The notes beneath the pieces are model-generated. The model ran no database searches, had not been told where the DNA came from, and saw only the letters and a program-made list of their open reading frames with translations. The position numbers were made by a program, and so were the translations under genes. Positions 9,024 to 19,235 of a DNA stretch of 21,805 nt are shown one piece after another; within the stretch, counting starts at the first letter, position 1; every line of letters starts with the position of its first letter. Origin of the DNA: Saprospiraceae bacterium (GTDB lineage: Bacteria; Bacteroidota; Bacteroidia; Chitinophagales; Saprospiraceae); contig JADKCC010000039.1 of NCBI GenBank assembly GCA_016714785.1, positions 1 through 21,805 of the forward strand, given 5' to 3'.

Positions 9024-9130
9024 CACTACGTTCATTTTCTCAATTGCTTGTTTTTGAACGGTGTCTTCGTTAAACTAACAACCCAAAATAACAGCTGACT
9101 TTTTCAGCAAGTACTTTTTCTTGACAAGTT
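9024..9130. repeat. Dispersed repeat copy 1 (inverted relative to 16222-16324)
   Basis: Read on the minus strand from 9130 this segment contains TGTCAAG, then CTGAAAAAGTCAGCTGTTAT, TTTTGGG, TAGTTTAACGAAGA and TTCAAAAACAAGCAAT. The plus strand at 16222-16324 contains the same blocks in the same order with small differences, for example TCAGCTGTTATTTTGG and TAGTTTAACGAAAA. The copy begins a few bases beyond the stop of the M1 fusion gene and runs to the istB upstream duplication. It may be a mobile-element end or a small repeated gene remnant. Confidence 0.55.
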
Positions 9131-9135
9131 GCTTT

Positions 9136-12100
9136 TTATTCATTAAATATTTTATCAATACCATTGTGCTTGTCATTTCTAGAAGTGGCTTTTAATGCTG
9201 ATACTAAATCTAAGGTTGTGGCAGGTTGATGAGGAAAACGATGCTTTGATAATAAACTTTTCAATGCCTTATTGATTTTTCTTCGCCAATTAATAAATAC
9301 AATTCATGCATTTTGACTAAACCCTTATTATAAATTACATTTGAATTGTTGGGATCAGAAGTTAAAAAGTGGTTCTTCGCCACTAAATGCTTTTTCACTA
9401 TCATACATGTCTTGATATAGCTTTACCATTTCTAACATTTTTTCATTGCCATATTCATTTTTATAAAGCATTAACTGAGTATATTGCTCTAAGGTTTCGA
9501 CTAATACACCGCTTCCTTCTCTGTAATCTGGACTCATTTGAGCATTGTGTCCCCACCATTGATGCGATAATTCGTGAGCGGCCAATTCATTAATTATGTC
9601 TTGACCTTCTCCTTGTGTTAAGTTTAAATGAAATTGTTTTTCATTAATATAAATTGTGGCAGGATATGCTGTTGCTGCAAAACCTCTGGTAAAACTGCTT
9701 ATTTCAGCAAAACGAATTGTTTTGAACGGATATTTTCAAAGTTGGTTTCACAATAAAGCATTGTGTTTTTTATACTTTTCATCAAATGTGAAATGTTTTG
9801 ATAATGCTTAGGTTCGTACAAAACTTCAATTTCAATATCTTTATATTTACTTTTTTGAATAGCATATTTTGCTGAAGAAACTGCAAATCGGAATGGAATA
9901 TTGTTAGCTCTATAATGAAAATAATTCCGATTGTCTTTCGTATTTTTTTCTACCAATTCGCCAATAGAAATAGCTGTTTGTTGGGCTGATGTTGAAATAA
10001 TAGCGTCAAAGTTTATGTATTGATAATTATAAGGATTTTCTAATGGAGCATCCACTTTGGTGAGCGGATCAAGTAAGGGCATTTTTCTGGCTTTTCTTTC
10101 TTCCTTGTCTTCTATTTGGTGATCTAAATTATATCCAATAGATGGAAAATAATTGCTAATACGAATAAAAGTACCGTTATCGACCATGGCATTAAACGAT
10201 TGGTGACCTTTTAAGGGTTCAATTTGATATTCAAAATCAAAATGGATTGTAATCGTATCATTTGGCACTGTTTTTTGCTTTGTTTTAAACAAGTATTGTC
10301 CAAATTCATTATCTATATTTACCAGAACTAGTTTTGATGAAGTTATTGCATTCCATGTTATTTCTTTATTGGTATTAATTAAAATTTCTGAAATTTCAGA
10401 TTGTGTTTTGTTGGCCAAAATGTAAGTTCCTTTTACTTTATAACTGTTTTGTTCAGGAAACAAATCTATTGTTGTGCTAACATCAATAACGGTGGGTTGC
10501 GGTTTAGTTTTATATGATTCATATTTTTCTTCGTATTGTTGTTGCCAATGAATGGCTTCTTCTTTTGAAAATTTATCATTTTTTGAGACAATATAACTTC
10601 CAATAAATGCCATACTTACTAGTGGAATAATCAAAACAAAACCTTGTTTCCAATTGATGTTTTTTAATGATTTATTCATGAAGATTATTCCTAAAATTGA
10701 GCTTACTAGAGCAAAAGAAAAACTATAGCTTATGTTTACAAAAAATGCTTTTGGAAAATAGCCAAAACCGTTTATATCACTATACACATCAGGTAAAAAA
10801 TTAGCAAATCGAGTTAACGGATGCGATAATCCAATTTCCTTTCCAATAGATGTATTAGTGGCTAAAAGAAAAACTGCGGATACAGAAAGTGCAATGTATT
10901 TGTTTTTCAAAAAGTATTGTAATCCAATAACAAACAAACCACAAATAGAAGCGGGTAAACCAATATAATAAAACAATGTCAAATAAGCTTTCAATCGATA
11001 ATTGGATAGTTGTACATTACTTGAAATACAACCCCAAGTGTTATGCAAAAAAATATCAAAATCAACGAAATAAGAAATAGAGTTATAAATTTTGATATAT
11101 ATAAAGCTGAATTTGAAAAAGGTGTAGAATTTTCAATGGATAAAAAATTGACACTTTTACTTTTCCATACCAATTCACTACCATAAAAAATCATTGTCAA
11201 TACCAATATAAAAGGAATGGTAGCCAATATGGTGTTGATCATTAAAGCTGTTGTCACAAAATATTGTGGTAATCGAACACCGCCTTCAATGGCTCCGTAC
11301 ATTTCCATTCCAAGTATAAACAAACTACTTAAAATTAATAAAACAAATGGGATGCTTTTAATGGTTGATTTTAAATCAATCTTTAAAAACGAAACAATAG
11401 TTGCAATGAGATAACTTGTCCCATTTGGTTTGGTTTCGGTTTTAACAAATACATATTTTCGTTCTTTAACATCATCACTGACTAAAACCCTCTTTTTTTG
11501 TTTGTTCGAGATTTTAAAATAAAATAATTTATAGGCAATAAACAAAAAAGCTAAAGCCAATAATACAATTGTAATTCTGTTGATTAACAAATTTCCGGAA
11601 AGTTGAAGTACTGTCGTATTTCGTTTTAATGCCGTCCAATGTTTTGTTTGTTCAAAAAAAGCTGCCATTCCAAATGGATCTAACTTTGCTGATAAACTCA
11701 TTGTTGCGTCTGAAACAGGCGAAGCCCAGATATTAATGGTGTGTTTGAAAAAAAAATGGAAAAGAGAATATACAGTATATAAATTAATCCGCTTAAATAA
11801 ACAAGCATTTATTTTTACTAAACCACGCAGTTATACAAACAATTACTGTGCAAAAAAGAATGTTTGGTACTACTATTACAAAAAAGGAATGAAAATAATG
11901 AGTTAATTGAAAAGTACCCCAATTTCCGCTGTTGTCAATTTTTATAATATGCCCTAGTATAAATCCGCATAGAAATAATAAAAAGGTAAAAATTGCAATT
12001 CCAAAAACAACTGAAAATCGACTAATAAAATAGTTGGTCACTGTAATTGGTGTGGCATAAAGCACTGCATCAAATTGATTGTCATTTTCTCTCAACAAAC

Positions 12101-12320
12101 TTTGCGAAGCAATGATTACAATAGGAAAAAGACTTGCAAGTGAAAACATTCCAAAAAATAAATTAATAACATAAGGCGAATTGTAAGTAATGTTTGCAAA
12201 ACCAATTCTAGCAGAGGTGCTTATCAATATTCCAAATCCGAAAAAAGCTAGCAACATCACATAAAAAGAAATTTTACGACTATAAAATTTCCATTCAAAA
12301 AGTAGTAAATGGCTTAACAT
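9136..12320 (-). pseudogene. ABC permease fused to M1-family aminopeptidase, frameshifted
   Basis: Frames join into about 1060 residues. The N-terminal half (12320 down to about 10640) is an ABC-2 type permease with many membrane segments (ISFYVMLLAFFGFGILIS, FSLASLFPIVIIASQSLL, SIPFVLLILSSLFILGMEMY). The C-terminal half is an M1 metallopeptidase: beta-rich region (TTIDLFPEQNSYKVKGTYIL), then zinc motif HELSH in AAHELSHQWWGH (codons 9562-9576) and the downstream Glu in LVETLEQYTQLML, ending NDKHNGIDKIFNE. Permease-M1 fusions of this type are common in Bacteroidota beside a dedicated ATPase; the substrate is unknown. Frames change near 11795 (close to a run of nine A), 11020, 9705, 9358 and 9280. 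The zinc ligands are intact. The ATPase gene lies 2 nt upstream, so the two were co-translated. The product is somewhat shorter than the family members I recall, so a small deletion is possible. Confidence 0.85.
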
Positions 12321-12322
12321 AA

Positions 12323-13195
12323 TTATTGGAGTTTTAGTAATGTGGTGAAATAAACATCTTCTAAATCGGATACTGACTGCATAAAGCCATTATTTGGGTT
12401 TTCATTCGAAAAAACTTTCAGACTTAATTTGCTGGCTTGCAATTGCGTGGAAATAATTTTATACTTACTCTGATAATCTGAAAGCTCATTTTTATCAATC
12501 ATTTTCTTCCAAATTTTACCATTAATGTCATTGATAAACTGTTCGGGATTGCCACAAAGCAATAGTTCTCCTTTATCGATTATTGCCATTTTGGTGCACA
12601 AATTCCGAACATCTTCTACCAAATGTGTTGAGAGAATTACGATGATGTTTTCACCAATTTCACTCAATAAATTATTGAACCTATTTCGCTCTTCAGGATC
12701 TAACCCGGCAGTTGGTTCATCTACAATAATGATTTTTGGGTTTCCTAACAATTGGCAGGCCGCAAATCGCTGGCGCATTCCTCCACCCTGGGTGCTTACT
12801 GCTTTTGTTTTTGTGCTCGAGAGTAGGTGGTCTTTTCCAGTAAAGCCCCTATCTGTTCATTTCGAGATTTTTATCATTCATTCCTTTTAAGAATAGCTAA
12901 ATGGTTCAATAAATCATACGCTGTAATATTTTGATAAACTGCAAAGTCTTGTGGTAAATATCCTAATTTAGTTTTAATGAAAGTAGAATTTTTAACAATA
13001 TCAATACCATTAAAATTTATACTCCCTTGATCAGGCTGTTGCAAGCCTACTATGGTTTTCATTAATGTCGATTTTCCTGCTCCATTTGGCCCTAATAAAC
13101 CAAACATGCCATTTTCAATTTCTAGTGAAATGCCATTCATTGCTTGTACACCATTGGAGTATGTTTTGCAAGGTTTTAATTTTTAAACTGTTCAT
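12323..13195 (-). pseudogene. ABC transporter ATP-binding protein, frameshifted
   Basis: About 290 residues once frames are joined. ATG 13195 starts MNSLKIKTLQ, then after an indel KTYSNGVQAMNGISLEIENG. Walker A is LLGPNGAGKST, the Q-loop LGYLPQDF, the signature region STQGGGMRQRF (usual form FSGGMRQRF, so the signature is degenerate), Walker B IIIVDEPTAGLDPEERNRF and the H-loop ILSTHLVED. Frames change near 13165 and within 12780-12875. It is the cytoplasmic energising subunit for the permease-M1 fusion that begins 2 nt downstream. It lies 72 nt downstream of the small XRE regulator on the same strand, so one operon is likely. Confidence 0.85.
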
Positions 13196-13266
13196 TTATG
13201 TATTTTTGTTGATTTTAAGCAATAAAATTGGAGCTCCTCTCGTGGGCATTTTTTAATCGATTATTT

Positions 13267-13485
13267 TTACTGATTTATTCTTCTGCTATAGTACTCCATA
13301 ATGTCTATGGTTGACAATTTAAAGCCTTGCAAATGGCACTACAAGGAGGTAATCAAACCGAATACTTTTGCTTTCCAGTTTTAATATTGATAAATTCTGA
13401 GCGTTATGTTTAAAATTTCCGCCAGTTCTTTGCTTTGCATTTTACCTTTGGCAAGCATAACGTCGATATTTATAACTATTGCCAT
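13267..13485 (-). pseudogene. Small XRE-family (YozG-like) regulator, frameshifted
   Basis: ATG 13485 opens MAIVINIDVMLAKGKMQSKE followed by LAEILNIT, the typical start of short helix-turn-helix regulators of the YozG/HTH_26 kind. A frameshift near 13395 leads to NLSILK...KSIRFDYLL, and another near 13310 to CKALNCQP and DIMEYYSRRINQ, the usual C-terminus of the family (CQPGDILEY). Total about 72 residues, the normal size. Such regulators are usually encoded directly after a DUF2975 membrane protein, and remains of one lie immediately upstream here. It probably regulated its own operon through the inverted repeat at 14038-14072. Confidence 0.7.
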
Positions 13486-13486
13486 A

Positions 13487-13990
13487 GTAAATATATAAAT
13501 CTTGTTGCCGTTTTGTAATGGCAATCCGTGCCTTGAAAATAGCAACTAGAAAATAAATAAATACTCCAAGAAAAAATGGATAATAGCGGCCCATTCTAAT
13601 CCTTCTTCAATTTTTTCCTTAAAAATAGATGCCAATAAAGTAGTAATCCATGGTAAAGTAAGATTAATGATAAAAGTACCTTAATTGAGTTATCATATTA
13701 CATGAAAATAATTTAGGTTGTTTGAAAACTTACTGAAGCAATATACTTATTAATAAGAAAAACAACGTAAAAGCCAATTGGAATTAAGAAATTAAAAACT
13801 TTGTATGCCAATTAATTTTCACCATTTAAAAGGTTTATCCTGTAAAAAGGATAATAAATGGCAAAATATTTTTCACTACCTTTTTGTAAAATAACTCCAT
13901 TCATAAACATTGAAACTAATGAATACAAAGTAGTAGATAATTAAAATATAGCCAATATTCGTGTGATATAAAATAAAGGGAGTAACCTTA
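13487..13990 (-). pseudogene. Probable DUF2975 membrane protein, badly degraded
   Basis: No single frame is long, but hydrophobic stretches read across frames: FNFLIPIGFYVVFLINKYI, then LGVFIYFLVAIF. The C-terminus IFKARIAITKRQQDLYIY resembles the DUF2975 ending IFKKGxxLQxEQDLTI, and the TAC at 13487-13489 occupies the place of the expected stop, one base before the regulator's ATG. DUF2975 proteins are small membrane proteins of unknown function, typically paired with a YozG-like regulator, which fits. The N-terminus cannot be placed; 13990 is approximate. The call relies mainly on the C-terminus and the neighbour. Confidence 0.45.
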
Positions 13991-14037
13991 ATTTTACACT
14001 TTTTCACCAGATAAAATTTAAATTTATTGCTGCAAAG

Positions 14038-14072
14038 TATAATTAATTATTGTAAAACAATAATTAATTATA
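14038..14072. promoter_or_regulatory. Perfect 15-bp inverted repeat over a leftward promoter
   Basis: TATAATTAATTATTG at 14038-14052 and its exact reverse complement at 14058-14072 flank a 5-nt spacer. Immediately left, the minus strand reads ATACTTTG (14033-14040), one swap from the Bacteroidota -7 consensus TAnnTTTG, with a TTG about 18 nt upstream inside the repeat. The palindrome thus covers the -33 to -7 interval of a promoter for the DUF2975-XRE-ABC-M1 genes, as expected for a repressor operator. A bidirectional terminator is the alternative, but the arms are too AT-rich for a good one. Confidence 0.5.
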
Positions 14073-14283
14073 AATAAAAAGTAAAATTTTAATTCTTTTT
14101 AGATTGTTCACATTACTAAATAATAGTAGGAAGGCCGTGTAATTGTGTTGGAGATGGCCCCATTAAGAGCGGAATAAAATAAAAAACACTACAATAGTTT
14201 TACTTAATACTATTGCTTAGGATATATTACATATATTTAATCCACTCCTTGGCGCAAGGTCAACCACCAATTAAATAAAAGCC

Positions 14284-14314
14284 TTTGCTGCTCGATTATA
14301 AATTGTTAGCTTTG
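14284..14314 (+). promoter_or_regulatory. Bacteroidota-type promoter upstream of fmt
   Basis: TTTG at 14284-14287, a 19-nt spacer, and TAGCTTTG at 14307-14314 match the Bacteroidota primary sigma consensus (TTTG, N19-20, TAnnTTTG). The fmt ATG follows 21 nt later. The promoter looks preserved although the gene is dead. Confidence 0.55.
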
Positions 14315-14335
14315 CGACCACTAATTACTGGCTGA

Positions 14336-15249
14336 ATGAAGATCATTTTTATGGGTACGCCTGAATTTTTGGTACCATCACTAGACATTCTAATTGTTAA
14401 TGAAACTTTGATGTGGTGGCTGTCGTCCTACTAGAGATAGCTATAATTGGACGAGGTGGCAAGCAATTAATCGAATCAGCTGTAAAGAAGTATGCGGTAA
14501 GCACATCATCTACCAGTTTTGCGGCCAACTAATTTAAAATCTCCAGCATTATTCAAAACTAGAGGCATACAAAGCAGATCTCAGATAGTTGTGGCATTTC
14601 GTATGTTTCCGAAAACTGTCTGGAACATGCCACCCTTGGGCACGTTCAATCTCCATGGAAGCTTATTACCGAAATATCGTGAGTGCTGCCTATCAACCAC
14701 GCTATCATCAAGAGATATAAAGCAGGGTGACCAACTTAAATTAAAACATGAGATAGATACTGGCGATATATTGATTCAGACGGTTTACCTATATTGGCTG
14801 ATGACGTCGGGGTAGATCGCCACGACAAAATGATGGTTTGGGAGCTGAAGTAATTTTGGAAACTGTAATAATGATCAAAAAAGTATAAAGTTTTATCACC
14901 CAAAAGAAGAACAGGCAACAAAGCGCCAAAAATTTTTCATGATACTTGCAACATTGACTTTGGTTATACTATAGAACAAGTGTACAACAAGTCCGTGGTC
15001 TTAGTCCTTACCCAGCAGCTTGGTATTACGGATAGATGGCAAAGAGATAAAAATATTGAAAGCTTCCAAAGAAATCATTGAAGACGATATACCCAATAAT
15101 ACCATTGTTACGGATCAAAAAAGTACTAAAGGGTTAGATGTTCAGGAGGATACATTCTATTTCACACTATAAAGCCGGAAGGTAAAAAAGTAATGACAGT
15201 CAATGACTTTCTAAATGGGCATAGATTTTACATCATGTTGATGGAGTAA
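14336..15249 (+). pseudogene. fmt: Methionyl-tRNA formyltransferase, heavily degraded
   Basis: The ATG at 14336 opens MKIIFMGTPEFLVPSLDIL, the standard Fmt N-terminus. Downstream, in several frames: DVVAVV, KADLQIVVAFRM, FNLHGSLLPKYR (catalytic Asn and His of the hydrolase core), KLKHEIDTGDIL (catalytic Asp), KIFHDTCNIDFGYTIEQVYN, RGLSPYPAAWYYG and the C-terminal VNDFLNGHRFYIML ending at TAA 15247-15249. The span of about 304 codons equals the normal length, so there is little net loss. At least six frame changes and several stops make it non-functional. Fmt formylates initiator Met-tRNA and is usually single copy, so either another copy exists or the organism has lost formylation. Confidence 0.9.
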
Positions 15250-15327
15250 AATATCTTTTTATTTCAGAATACCAATGAAACACTCATTTGATGTCCAAAA
15301 AGGAATTAAATTTTACCAAATTTGTTA

Positions 15328-16215
15328 ATGATGCTTCAAGGAATATTTGCGATACTAGATGATGTGGCATCCATGATGGATGATGTGGCTATGATGAGTA
15401 AGATAGCTACAAAAAAACAGCCTGAATCTTGGGGATGACTTGGCAGTCAATGCCAGAAAAGCCACTGGTTTGTGTATCTTCAAGAGCTTCCTGTATTGTG
15501 GGCTATCCCAAAGGATCGCTACTCAATAAACTTATCATTCTTCCCGTAGTTTTGTTTTAAGCTACTTTATACCTATTTTGATAAAATATATCATCATCAT
15601 TGGTGGTTTTATCAGCTTACAAGGTGTTCATAAGATATATGAATATATTTTCCATAAATGAAGACACACACCTGAAACAAGACACCTGTAAATGTAGATG
15701 ATGATGATCTTGATGCAAGAAAAAGAAAAATAAAAGCCGCTATCACAACTGATTTTATATTGTCGGTAGAAATTGTCATCATCGCTTTAGGAACAGTATT
15801 GGACAAAGGGCTTGCCACTCAAATTAAGACGGTTTCTTTTGTAGCCATTTGGCAACTATAAGTGTCTATGGCATTGGCCATGATAGTTAGAATGGACGAT
15901 TTTGGTTACTCTTGATATCAAAATCTAAGGTAAAAAACTCATTATTGCTCACATTGGGCGAATTTCTGATTAAGGATGTTGCACTATTATCATGGAGGTT
16001 CTTGCAGTAGTAGGTACCATTGCATTGATATTGGTTGCTGGTGGCATATTCATCCATTATATAGATGACATGCATCATCTACTCCACTACCTTTCCTTCC
16101 CTAATTAAGAATTTGTTGCAGGTTGCAGGGACTTACCGCTTTGATTGCCTATTTGATAATGATTGGAATAATCAAAATGGTCAAAAATGTGAGCGACAAG
16201 CGCTTATTAGTCTGA
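15328..16215 (+). pseudogene. DUF808 family membrane protein, degraded
   Basis: Starts MMLQGIFAILDDVASMMDDV and AMMSKIATKK, the characteristic DUF808 N-terminus (LLALLDDIATLLDDVA). Further blocks in other frames: LGDDLAVNARKATG, PKGSLLNKLIILPVV, RKRKIKAAITTDFILSVEIV followed by IIALGTVL, LLTLGEF, VGTIALILVAGGIFIHYIDD, and a last membrane helix LTALIAYLIMIGIIKMVKNV before TGA 16213-16215. Total about 296 codons, the usual length. DUF808 proteins (E. coli YedI-like) are multi-pass inner-membrane proteins of unknown function. Many frameshifts and stops; clearly dead. Confidence 0.85.
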
Positions 16216-16221
16216 TTAATG

Positions 16222-16324
16222 TGTCAAATTGGGGCTGCTGAGAAAAAATCAGCTGTTATTTTGGTTAATAGTTTAACGAAAATTATCATTCAAAACAAGC
16301 AATAGTGAATGAAGAAACAAAGTG
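16222..16324. repeat. Dispersed repeat copy 2 (inverted relative to 9024-9130)
   Basis: TGTCAA near 16222, CTGAGAAAAAATCAGCTGTT, ATTTTGG, TAGTTTAACGAAAA and TTCAAAACAAGCAATAG repeat, on the opposite strand, the segment at 9024-9130. I estimate roughly 80 percent identity by eye with several indels. It starts just after the DUF808 stop, as copy 1 starts just after the M1 fusion stop. A short open stretch (CQIGAAEKKSAVILVNSLTK) runs through it but is not recognised. Confidence 0.5.
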
Positions 16325-16623
16325 TCTGTGCCAAAGCTGAAAAGAGGATTAAATATGACATACTTATGGCAACTAGAAAAGCAACTTAGTTCGCAAATGA
16401 GCTACTATAAAGTACTTTTTGCCTAGCTTATTGGTCACTTATCTTCAAAAGAATCCTGCCTTTCTACTAAGGCAAAAATAACTCAGTGCTTCCTTCGGCC
16501 TAACGATCAATTGGTTGGCTTTAATTTTATTTTATGTAATTTATTGTTATTGTTGTATATAGTCAATAAACTAATTATTGACACTAACTTTAAGGTATTG
16601 GTAAGATCTTTAATCCTTTTACT
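16325..16623. other. Non-coding or unrecognisable stretch
   Basis: About 300 bp between the repeat and the 3' end of the response regulator. All frames are short. I see no family, terminator hairpin or promoter that I can support. Confidence 0.5.
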
Positions 16624-17234
16624 CTAGAGCTTCTTGCCTGCAAAGGCTTTGTTTTTTGGAAAGCCATCAAAGTTTTTGAAAAGAGCTCTCTCATAACCAT
16701 CAATGGTTTTGGGCTTAAATGCATTTCTTGAGCTATCTCTTTATAAGTTTTTCGAGTACATGCAAGTTTTAAAATTGAATTTCTTTGTCCTTCAGGTCAA
16801 CAGCTAAAGGTTTATTTATTATGGCATTTAATAAGGGATTTTAGTAGCTGCTCTGTAGAAAAAGAGCCAAAACTTAACGTATCATCCAAAGCTTTCTTTA
16901 ATAAGCTTGGTGACGAGTCTTTATTAGTATCCTTTTACTCCTTTTTCAACATTTCTAAATGATATTCTCATCTGCTTGCATGGTTAAGGCCAAAATAAGG
17001 GGATAGAAGGGTGATGTTTGAAAGCCACTCCATCGTTTCAAAGCCCATTCTTACAGGCATGTTTATATCTAGTAATATTATATCAGGTAGTTTAAGTGAG
17101 GTGTTTTGAAGTCTAAAAATCAATTCCTTCCCATTTTGGCAACAGGTATCTACACTGAGGTCGTCAAACTGATTAATCAAAATTTTTGATACATTGCTAA
17201 ATGAATGATCATCAACGATTAGTACCCTTTTCAT
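16624..17234 (-). pseudogene. LuxR-type response regulator, broken
   Basis: The first 88 codons form a receiver domain: MKRVLIVDDHSF carries the acidic pair and DIILLDINMPVRMGFETMEW the phosphorylated Asp (in LLDINMP). After a frameshift near 16980, ALTMQADENII and KMLKKGVKGY follow; the expected GYLLKD with its conserved Lys is destroyed by stops. The C-terminal LuxR helix-turn-helix is readable as TYKEIAQEMHLSPKTIDGYE followed by RALF, ending FAGKKL at TAG 16624-16626. Total about 203 codons, close to the normal size. It pairs with the sensor kinase just upstream on the same strand (54 nt apart). Confidence 0.85.
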
Positions 17235-17288
17235 CCTTTTTGGTTTGTTTGGTTTTGGTTTTATTTTAAAACTGTCTATATATGCTGG

Positions 17289-19205
17289 TTAAACAATCAA
17301 TCGATTTATTGGAAAAACTTGAACTATACTGCTTATCATTTGGAATTGCCTGAAAGTATCTGATGATAGACAAACACCTTGATTGGTCGCTGGAAAATTC
17401 AACATGCATCGCTGGATTTTACATCTAGCTAATATATTCTTAAGACCTAGTCCAAAATGATTGGAATTAAGTGACATACCTATTCCATCGTCCTTGCAGA
17501 TGATGATTGCTTCGTAGTCATAAATCAGCTCAATTTGCAATATAAAGATGCTTTAGCATGTTTGATAACGTTAAGTTATTTCTTGAATAATTCTAAAGAA
17601 TAAGTTGATGATCTTCCATGTAACCGCCGAAGAGTAAGCATACAATTGAAAAAATTGGTTTTTTAATATATTTCAGTCTATTCAGCCGGTCCATTTCAAT
17701 CTGAATAGCTGGTAATAGCAATCCCATAAAGGTAATGGAATCAGTATTCAGAGACATCGACAAGCGCGAATATCTTCTAAAACCTGACCAAGTAATATTG
17801 AATCTGAAGTATCCATTGGTCATCAGGATCTGAAGAGTTGCTTCATCATCGACAGTTGAAGTTTACTTACTGAGTTAAGCTGACCAATATTATCGCAGAA
17901 GTTCCCAACTCATATTTTCAACATGTGATCTTGGCTTTCAAATACGAACAGCCCAATGTTTTTCGGTTTTCAATTTGATTGTTTTTCAGAATAAACTTCA
18001 ATCTTCTCTTATTGAAAGTAAAAAAATATTACTAAGTATCACCACAATCAGTGTATTAATATTATAACAAATGCCAATAGAGTGTTTGAATCATTTCATC
18101 TTTGACGCACACAAATAAGCAATTAAAAACAAGCATGCATTATTACATTTAATTGCAATTATTATTGCATGATAAAACCAGCATCAGATAACGCATAATT
18201 TAAATAAATAATAACAGGTATAAACGGTATGTAAAAAGTAATAAGCCCAAGCTAACCCAAAAGTGTTTTGACTTGTAAACTCCATCACTTGATCTGACTT
18301 TAGCAACTGAATTAAGTAAGCGGATACTAGCGACACTAAAATGATTGCCCCGAAATATAAGTTAAATCTGCATCGCTGTAGTAATGTTAGTAGTGATTAC
18401 AGCATCTCCAATAAGGAAATAAATAAGAAATGAGATTCCATTAGTAAAAGTAAGCTACAACAAGAATAAATAAAGTTGAAATAACTTTTAATGAAGAGTA
18501 AAAATGAAATAAACGAGTATATAATTAGCACAATACTTGACGGTTATACGATACATGAAGACATTATTAATGAGCATGTTTCAACAAAAATAGTAGCAAC
18601 AAAATGCAATCGCGTAATCAAATTTATCCTTTTTGTAACTACTAAAAACCAACAGCACTAATGAAACTAATGGTAACAATATACTTACTAATTTGTATCA
18701 TAAAAATATATATTGGGTTTTATTGACCTTACGAACGGATAAATCTTTTAGGAGGAAGGCCTGTATTGATATAATTAAAACAGCCATTTTGAAGATCTGG
18801 ATCATTGATAGGCTCATTACTGCGGCACCCTGAAACCATCCTGACTTAAGCGATATCAACACCAGGGGGCGCTATAAAAAGAAATGTACCCTTAGATTTT
18901 CATCATTATGTTTGCGCAAAGTAAATACGGTAACGGAAGACTGCTTCGACTTTTGGCCGTTTCTTGGCCCTTTACTAAGCATCCAGTCCATCAACAGAGA
19001 TCCAGCCATGGTTGGGTAAAAGATCAGTGGAAACATTTAAAGAATTTAAAAAGTTAGTGGTAATTGTCCTGAATAAACACAGCTTTTGATGCTTAATGTA
19101 TCGTTTGTAACTAAATTTCAGAGGTTTATCATTATCATCGATAGAAACCTTTGGATCACAGCTTACTAAAGCTATAGAAAAAATAACTAAGAGTTGGTGT
19201 CGCAT
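17289..19205 (-). pseudogene. DISM-type sensor histidine kinase, degraded
   Basis: The catalytic end is clear: RYSRLSMSLNTDSITFMGLL and IQIEMDRLNRL (HisKA_3 region), FRIIQEIT, then the ATPase motifs CKDDGIGM and FGLGLKNILARCK. Upstream, CDNIGQLNSVSKLQLSMM corresponds to the usual HDNIGQLLSxxKLQL, with Cys where the phospho-acceptor His belongs. The N-terminal half is badly broken; hydrophobic pieces such as GWFQGAAVMSLSMIQIFKMA suggest the 7TM module. ATG 19205 opens MRHQLLVIFSIALVSCDPKV, a lipoprotein-like signal, followed by a possible DISM sensor part. 17289-19205 equals 639 codons, typical for DISM kinases, and a promoter-like site lies 31 nt upstream. The C-terminal half is secure; the N-terminal limit is less so. 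Confidence 0.7.
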
Positions 19206-19235
19206 AAAATTTGAATTTAGAGATTAAAATAATGG

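Noticed and set aside
12525..12890. Plus-strand ORF of 121 codons
   Set aside because: It is the shadow of the ABC ATPase on the opposite strand.
13340..13350. AAGGAGGT as a ribosome binding site on the plus strand
   Set aside because: It is antisense to the XRE regulator and no plus-strand ORF follows.
16222..16300. HU-like DNA-binding protein start (IGAAEKKSAVILVNSLTK)
   Set aside because: Similarity is vague, no GFGxF core follows, and the segment is part of a dispersed repeat.
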